Below, in pieces: positions 60,557 to 64,000 of a stretch of 64,000 nt of DNA. The stretch is from positions 1,798,001 through 1,862,000 of the forward strand of contig NZ_CP009227.1 of NCBI RefSeq assembly GCF_000775995.1, written 5' to 3'. The translations under genes were made by a program, and so were the position numbers. The DNA comes from Treponema sp. OMZ 838. Its GTDB lineage: Bacteria > Spirochaetota > Spirochaetia > Treponematales > Treponemataceae. The notes beneath the pieces were generated by a model. The model was given only the letters and a program-made list of their open reading frames with translations, did not search any database and was not told where the DNA came from. How positions within the stretch are numbered: position 1 is the stretch's first letter; every line of letters starts with the position of its first letter.

Positions 60557-61396
60557 ATGGAAGATTTAAAGGCTATTTTGGATATAAACCGTGCGTTGTA
60601 TAAAAGATTCGGCTTACCGCTGCCGATTTTTGATGAGCTTATTACAGGCTTCCGCTGGATTATGACGGCTGATACCGATTCACATATAAGCCTTGCACTG
60701 CGTGTTGAAGAAAATATAAGCCCTGAACAATATGCGAAAATTGCAGCGGAGCTTTACGGTAAACCGGTAGACGTATGTATCGAACTGCTGCTTAAACAGC
60801 ATGATCCTCATCTACGGAATCTCATCGTAAGTTTAAGCAGTTTGATGAGTAAGCCGCTCAATACGGCGGAGCTTCTGGCTCAGCGCGGCATTGTGAGGAC
60901 GGAAGGTCTGCAATTCCGGTATCAAACGGAAGGAAAAAAGATCGGGCTTATCGGGTTCGGTGTTTATATCAACCGTTTTTTGAACCGCTGTAAAGAATTT
61001 CATGTATTTGATTTACGAAAACCGGAAGCAATTCTGAGTTATCGTTATAAAAACGGGCTGCAGCGGTTTCCGGAAGGCATACAGTGGCACCTTGGACACA
61101 ATGCCGCTGATTTTTGCGATATACTCAGTACGCTTGATATTATCATTATGTCAGGCAGCACTATTGTGAATAATTCATACATGGCATTGCGGCAAGCGGG
61201 ATCCAATGCGGAAATTGTAGGCTTGTACGGACCGAGCTGTGAGCTCTGTCCCGACTACTTTTTTGAACAAGGGTATAACTATATGTTCAGTACCTCGGTT
61301 AGGGATAAGGAAACGTATTTGAAGACTGCCCTCGGCGCAGAGCAGACATACCGTGAATTTGACTACATGGATATTTATGAACTTGAACGGAGATAA
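60557..61396 (+). CDS. DUF364/DUF4213 heavy-metal-chelation-domain protein
   Basis: A 279-residue cytoplasmic protein of the COG2014 type: an N-terminal DUF4213 part (about 1-80) and a C-terminal DUF364 Rossmann-like domain (about 115-265) with KIGLIGFGVYINRFL, VFDLRKPEAI, IIMSGSTIVNNSYM and GLYGPSCELCPDYFF. The family is annotated as putative heavy-metal chelation domain and usually lies near metal or metal-chelate ABC transporters, as here. The start lies 18 bases after the regulator stop. Biochemical role is not known. Confidence 0.8.
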   Translation: MEDLKAILDINRALYKRFGLPLPIFDELITGFRWIMTADTDSHISLALRVEENISPEQYAKIAAELYGKPVDVCIELLLKQHDPHLRNLIVSLSSLMSKPLNTAELLAQRGIVRTEGLQFRYQTEGKKIGLIGFGVYINRFLNRCKEFHVFDLRKPEAILSYRYKNGLQRFPEGIQWHLGHNAADFCDILSTLDIIIMSGSTIVNNSYMALRQAGSNAEIVGLYGPSCELCPDYFFEQGYNYMFSTSVRDKETYLKTALGAEQTYREFDYMDIYELERR

Positions 61397-61397
61397 G

Positions 61398-62048
61398 ATG
61401 AAAGAAAAACGAATATTTTCCATTGCAGAAGAGCATAAACCGATAGTGGGGTGTACAACGTCAGAGGCATTATTGCAAGGCAGTATGTGCAGTATGTCGG
61501 TATTTTCTATTGCAGCGGAGACGAATATCAGCCCCGAAACTTATAACTATCCTAAGCTTTGGAAGATAGAGCAGGGGAGTGCAGATGTTATCTATCTTAG
61601 TGAGCATACTCAGCCGCTGCAGTACGGCGAGCTGTTTGTGGTGCCGGAAAATATTCCGGTCGGCATACAGAGCAGCGGCGGATGTATATATTCGGAAATC
61701 ATATTCAATAAGGAGTGTTCTATGAACAAAATTTTGAAAGGCGGAGAGCTTTTTGTCTTAAAAGAATTGCTTCCATACAAGGAAGCAAATATCGTCAGCA
61801 TGGATCTTGTTGATGACAAAAAAACAAAATTTGTGCTGATGTCGTTTGATGCGGGTACGGAGCTGCAGCCCCATGCAGCTCCCGGGGAAGCAATTGTATT
61901 CGGGCTTGACGGTGAAGCTATCATCGGTTATGAAGGCAAGGAATACCGCATACATGAAGGTGAAAACTTCAAGTTCGATAAAGACGGCAGACACTATGTA
62001 AAAGCAGTGGGTAAATTTAAAATGGCGTTGCTGCTGATTCGCGAATAG
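61398..62048 (+). CDS. Double-cupin protein
   Basis: A 216-residue protein with two cupin-type barrels. The second has AGTELQPHAAPGEAIVFGLDGEA (H at about 158 and E at about 162) and a C-terminal HEGENFKFDKDGRHYVKA, which gives the metal-binding His/Glu/His set; the first barrel lacks the histidines and is rich in Ser, Cys and Glu. It begins one base after the DUF364 stop and has an AGATAAG before ATG 61398. The frame extends further upstream inside DUF364. Cupins with this layout bind metals or small ligands; a role in metal handling fits the neighbours. Confidence 0.8.
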   Translation: MKEKRIFSIAEEHKPIVGCTTSEALLQGSMCSMSVFSIAAETNISPETYNYPKLWKIEQGSADVIYLSEHTQPLQYGELFVVPENIPVGIQSSGGCIYSEIIFNKECSMNKILKGGELFVLKELLPYKEANIVSMDLVDDKKTKFVLMSFDAGTELQPHAAPGEAIVFGLDGEAIIGYEGKEYRIHEGENFKFDKDGRHYVKAVGKFKMALLLIRE

Positions 62049-62067
62049 TAAGATCGTACAAAAGGAA

Positions 62068-62107
62068 AAGGGCATCTCTCAATTAACAATCGAGGTGTAG
62101 AGGTGTC
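62068..62107. other. Hairpin before the second methyltransferase
   Basis: GGGCATCTCT pairs with AGAGGTGTCC over ten bases with two G-U pairs, around a loop of about 19 bases. It is in the 88-base gap between the cupin and the methyltransferase gene and may attenuate the latter. Confidence 0.45.
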
Positions 62108-62136
62108 CTTCTCTATAAAACTTTCTGTAGGAGATT

Positions 62137-62906
62137 ATGATGTACGAAGCTGGACATGTTTTTTTAGCAAGAATCGGTAAAACGACGCTCCGTCCGGGCG
62201 GTATTGAAGCTACCGAATGGCTGATTGATCAGGCTGCAATAACACAGGAGACAAAGGTTCTTGAGGTTGCGTGCAATAGAGGGCGCACCATGATTCAGTT
62301 GGCACAGAGATTCGGATGTGCCGTTACAGGTGTCGATCTTGATGAAAATGCCTTACAAAATGCGAAAGCCAATATCGAAAAAAATAATCTACAAGAGAAA
62401 CTTACGCTGATACACGGAGATGCAACGGCATTACCGTTTGAAGATAATAGTTTTGATGTTATTATCAATGAAGCAATGCTGACCATGCTGGTGGGCGACC
62501 GCAAAGACAAAGCTCTCAAAGAGTATTTCCGTGTGCTTAAACCGGGCGGTAGAGTAGTAACACAGGATGTTTTTTTACCGTTAAAGACGCGGCACAGCAA
62601 AAGGAACTCAGAATGGGTCTAAGCAAGACTATTAACGTAAACGTCGAGCCGCTCGATGCCGAGGGGTGGAAGAGCCTTTTTTTCCGGAACGGATTTACCG
62701 TAACACAGAAATGCGGAATGATGACCCTGCTCAGCCCCCGCGGTTTGCTCCGAGATGAAGGCTTGTGGAATACGCTGCATATTATCCGGTGTGCACTCAA
62801 GAAAGAAAACAGAGTAATGTTCTCCAAGATGTACCGTTACTTTAACGGACACAAGTACGAACTGGGCTATATCTGCAACGCGGGCGTAAAATCGGCAGCG
62901 GTCTAA
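62137..62906 (+). pseudogene. Class I SAM methyltransferase, one-base frameshift
   Basis: A gene of about 257 codons if one base is added. From ATG 62137 the frame reads the SAM motif VLEVACNRGRT, VTGVDLDENAL, GDATALPFEDNSFDVIINEAM and FRVLKPGGRVVTQDVFLPLK, which is a UbiE/COQ5-like methyltransferase; it ends early at TAA 62620. In another frame the sequence continues KDAAQQKELRMGLSKTINVN, PLDAEGWKSLFF and so on to TAA 62904. An A missing in the AAAGA at about 62584 explains the break. The second part has its own ATG 62613 by chance. Either a mutation or a sequencing error. Confidence 0.8.
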
Positions 62907-62939
62907 TGCTTAGTGTTCAACTCAAAGCCTCACTCCCGT

Positions 62940-63941
62940 TTATTCCGCCGTATTTGCGCCTACCGTTTCGGTGTAGACCTCTTTGTTGAGCACTTCCAGC
63001 GACAGCTTTGTTCCTTCCGGAACGGTGTACGGTACGGAATATGCGCCGCCCGGATGCCGGAATGAGGTAAGGAGATCCTTATCCCCGTTGGGATACGCCG
63101 CATAGAGCGAAACGGTAAAGGGGTAGGGGAACTCTGCCAGTGTTGTTTTGAGGATACCGGACACCATGCCGTCTGCCGGTTCCGGCAGGGAAACGGTCAG
63201 TGTTACCGGAGAAAATACCGGAACTTCGCTCTGTGCTGCGGCGCTTTGCTGTTGTACGGTAATATCCGTTCCCGTTGTGCTGCCTGCTGTAAAGGCAAAA
63301 GTTACCGCAGCTCTCTGCATTACCTGATATATTTTTTTTAGATCGGCGCCGGCCATATTGGGAACTTGGGTTGTTTCTGCTTGCGTTCCCTTGCTTACCA
63401 CAAAGGTCAGCTCCATATTATTCGCAATCGGAGTTCCCGCTGCGGGTTCCTGCTCAAGGATGGTTCCTGCGGGTTCGGCGCTGTATTTTGTCAAATACGG
63501 CTGTTTAATCTGGAGGTATTGGCGGCTGCCGGAGGTAAACAACTCCCGTATCCGATTTTGTACATCTTCGATGTTCTCTCCGATATAGTTCTGTACCGTA
63601 TCGATGACAGTCCCTTGGCTTACCACCAGCTCGATCCGTTTGCCGCCTTTGACGATAGCCCCCGGGCTGGGATCCTGCTCAAGGATAAGCCCCTTCTCAT
63701 CTGCTTTTTGAGAATAGCGGAGCTGAATGCGCGGATAGAGCTCACGCGCCTGCAAATCGAGCAGCGCTTCGGGTAAATCTTTACCGACAACATTCGGTAC
63801 CATCACTTGCTCGGCACTTTTTAACGAAATAAAAAAGACCAGCGTCGAAACCGCAACAAAAACGATGAGCATCACCAACGATGTAATAACAATTGTTTTT
63901 CCGTTTCCGCTGATATCATCAGCAATATCACCTATACTCAT
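62940..63941 (-). CDS. PASTA-domain membrane protein
   Basis: A 333-residue protein with one N-terminal membrane helix (about 17-40) and three PASTA-like units: VPNVVGKDLPEALLDL with DEKGLILEQDPSPGAIV, a second with NYIGENIEDVQNRI and GTILEQEPAAGTPI, and a third, VPNMAGADLKKIYQVM. PASTA units bind muropeptides or lipid II in kinases and penicillin-binding proteins. There is no kinase domain here, and the rest (about 260-333) is a beta-rich C-terminal part. It may sense or bind cell-wall precursors in the periplasm. It follows another gene by two bases on the minus strand, so it is part of an operon that extends beyond the window. Confidence 0.88.
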   Translation of the reverse strand: MSIGDIADDISGNGKTIVITSLVMLIVFVAVSTLVFFISLKSAEQVMVPNVVGKDLPEALLDLQARELYPRIQLRYSQKADEKGLILEQDPSPGAIVKGGKRIELVVSQGTVIDTVQNYIGENIEDVQNRIRELFTSGSRQYLQIKQPYLTKYSAEPAGTILEQEPAAGTPIANNMELTFVVSKGTQAETTQVPNMAGADLKKIYQVMQRAAVTFAFTAGSTTGTDITVQQQSAAAQSEVPVFSPVTLTVSLPEPADGMVSGILKTTLAEFPYPFTVSLYAAYPNGDKDLLTSFRHPGGAYSVPYTVPEGTKLSLEVLNKEVYTETVGANTAE

Positions 63942-63943
63942 AC

Positions 63944-64000
63944 TTAATCCTTAGATTTATGTTTCCGGAAGAGATCGGAGCGTCGTTCCGATAAAGCCGG
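63944..64000 (-). CDS. 3' end of an unidentified gene
   Basis: The last 18 codons and stop (TAA at 63946-63944) of an open frame that leaves the window. The residues (PALSERRSDLFRKHKSKD) are basic and give no clue to the family. It ends two bases before the PASTA gene start. Confidence 0.5.
   Translation of the reverse strand, partial: PALSERRSDLFRKHKSKD

Noticed and set aside
1-64000. CRISPR arrays, rRNA genes, prophage or complete insertion sequences
   Set aside because: No regular spacer-repeat arrays, rRNA segments, phage structural genes or intact transposases were seen.

Overview
The window looks like chromosome of a host-associated treponeme (Spirochaetota). The inference rests on periplasmic-flagellum rod genes (flgF/flgG/flgJ-type), SBP signal peptides ending in a GKKDE-like stretch, BspA-type leucine-rich surface lipoprotein, OmpL47-like repeats, a SufCBDS operon, a butyryl-CoA dehydrogenase/ETF operon and intermediate GC. 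Species was not determined.

Layout. 0.04-3.3 kb: an LCM-type methyltransferase, an unknown 630-residue protein and thioredoxin. 3.4-8.9 kb (minus): sufC-sufB-sufD-sufS followed by a YmdB-type phosphoesterase. 9-10.3 kb: tRNA-Val and aroC. 10.3-15 kb: accessory zone with an Rpn nuclease remnant, a duplicated leader, an orphan gene, a repeat-rich surface lipoprotein and a chain of small hairpins. 15-22 kb: RsiV/DUF3298 protein, xseA, an AAA-ATPase gene remnant, the Hen1-Pnkp RNA repair pair and clpP, followed by a second hairpin chain and three AT-rich small genes. 23.2-31.5 kb: thymidine-kinase-like protein, very large signal peptidase I, a chemoreceptor with a poly-C tract that places its start out of frame, TPR proteins and rlmN. 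31.6-38.7 kb: envelope proteins, SDR, flavodoxin, AddB-like nuclease, lipoprotein. 38.8-41.9 kb (minus): bcd-etfB-etfA. 42-50.3 kb: aldehyde dehydrogenase, Ca/Na antiporter, rsmE, a HEXXH protein, PrsW-like protease and DUF969-DUF979-pcp. 50.4-51.5 kb: brnTA flanked by direct repeats, then more palindromic repeats. 51.5-55.7 kb: XPB-type helicase and flagellar rod genes. 55.8-62.9 kb: a probable metal or metallophore locus with FecBCD-type transporter, Crp-family regulator, DUF364, cupin and two frameshifted methyltransferases. 62.9-64 kb: PASTA protein and the end of another gene.

The most unusual signal is a modular hairpin family. Short hairpins carry A-N-GGA in the loop, are followed by a 15-nt linker ending CAGNAG, and then by a second hairpin with unrelated stem sequence. 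Two arrays (14.34-14.71 kb and 22.12-22.31 kb), one single copy (51.17 kb) and one degenerate copy (10.40 kb, minus) were found. The loops resemble the CsrA recognition motif, and one hairpin matches the selected 12-nt CsrA consensus at every position, so a CsrA-titrating RNA is a testable idea; a DNA-level repeat is the main alternative. Other notable points are the poly-C switch in the chemoreceptor, a shared GTTAG-N6-CTAAC operator in two promoters of the metal locus, and three separate gene remnants. The two methyltransferase frameshifts and the poly-C length could also be assembly errors at short homopolymers.
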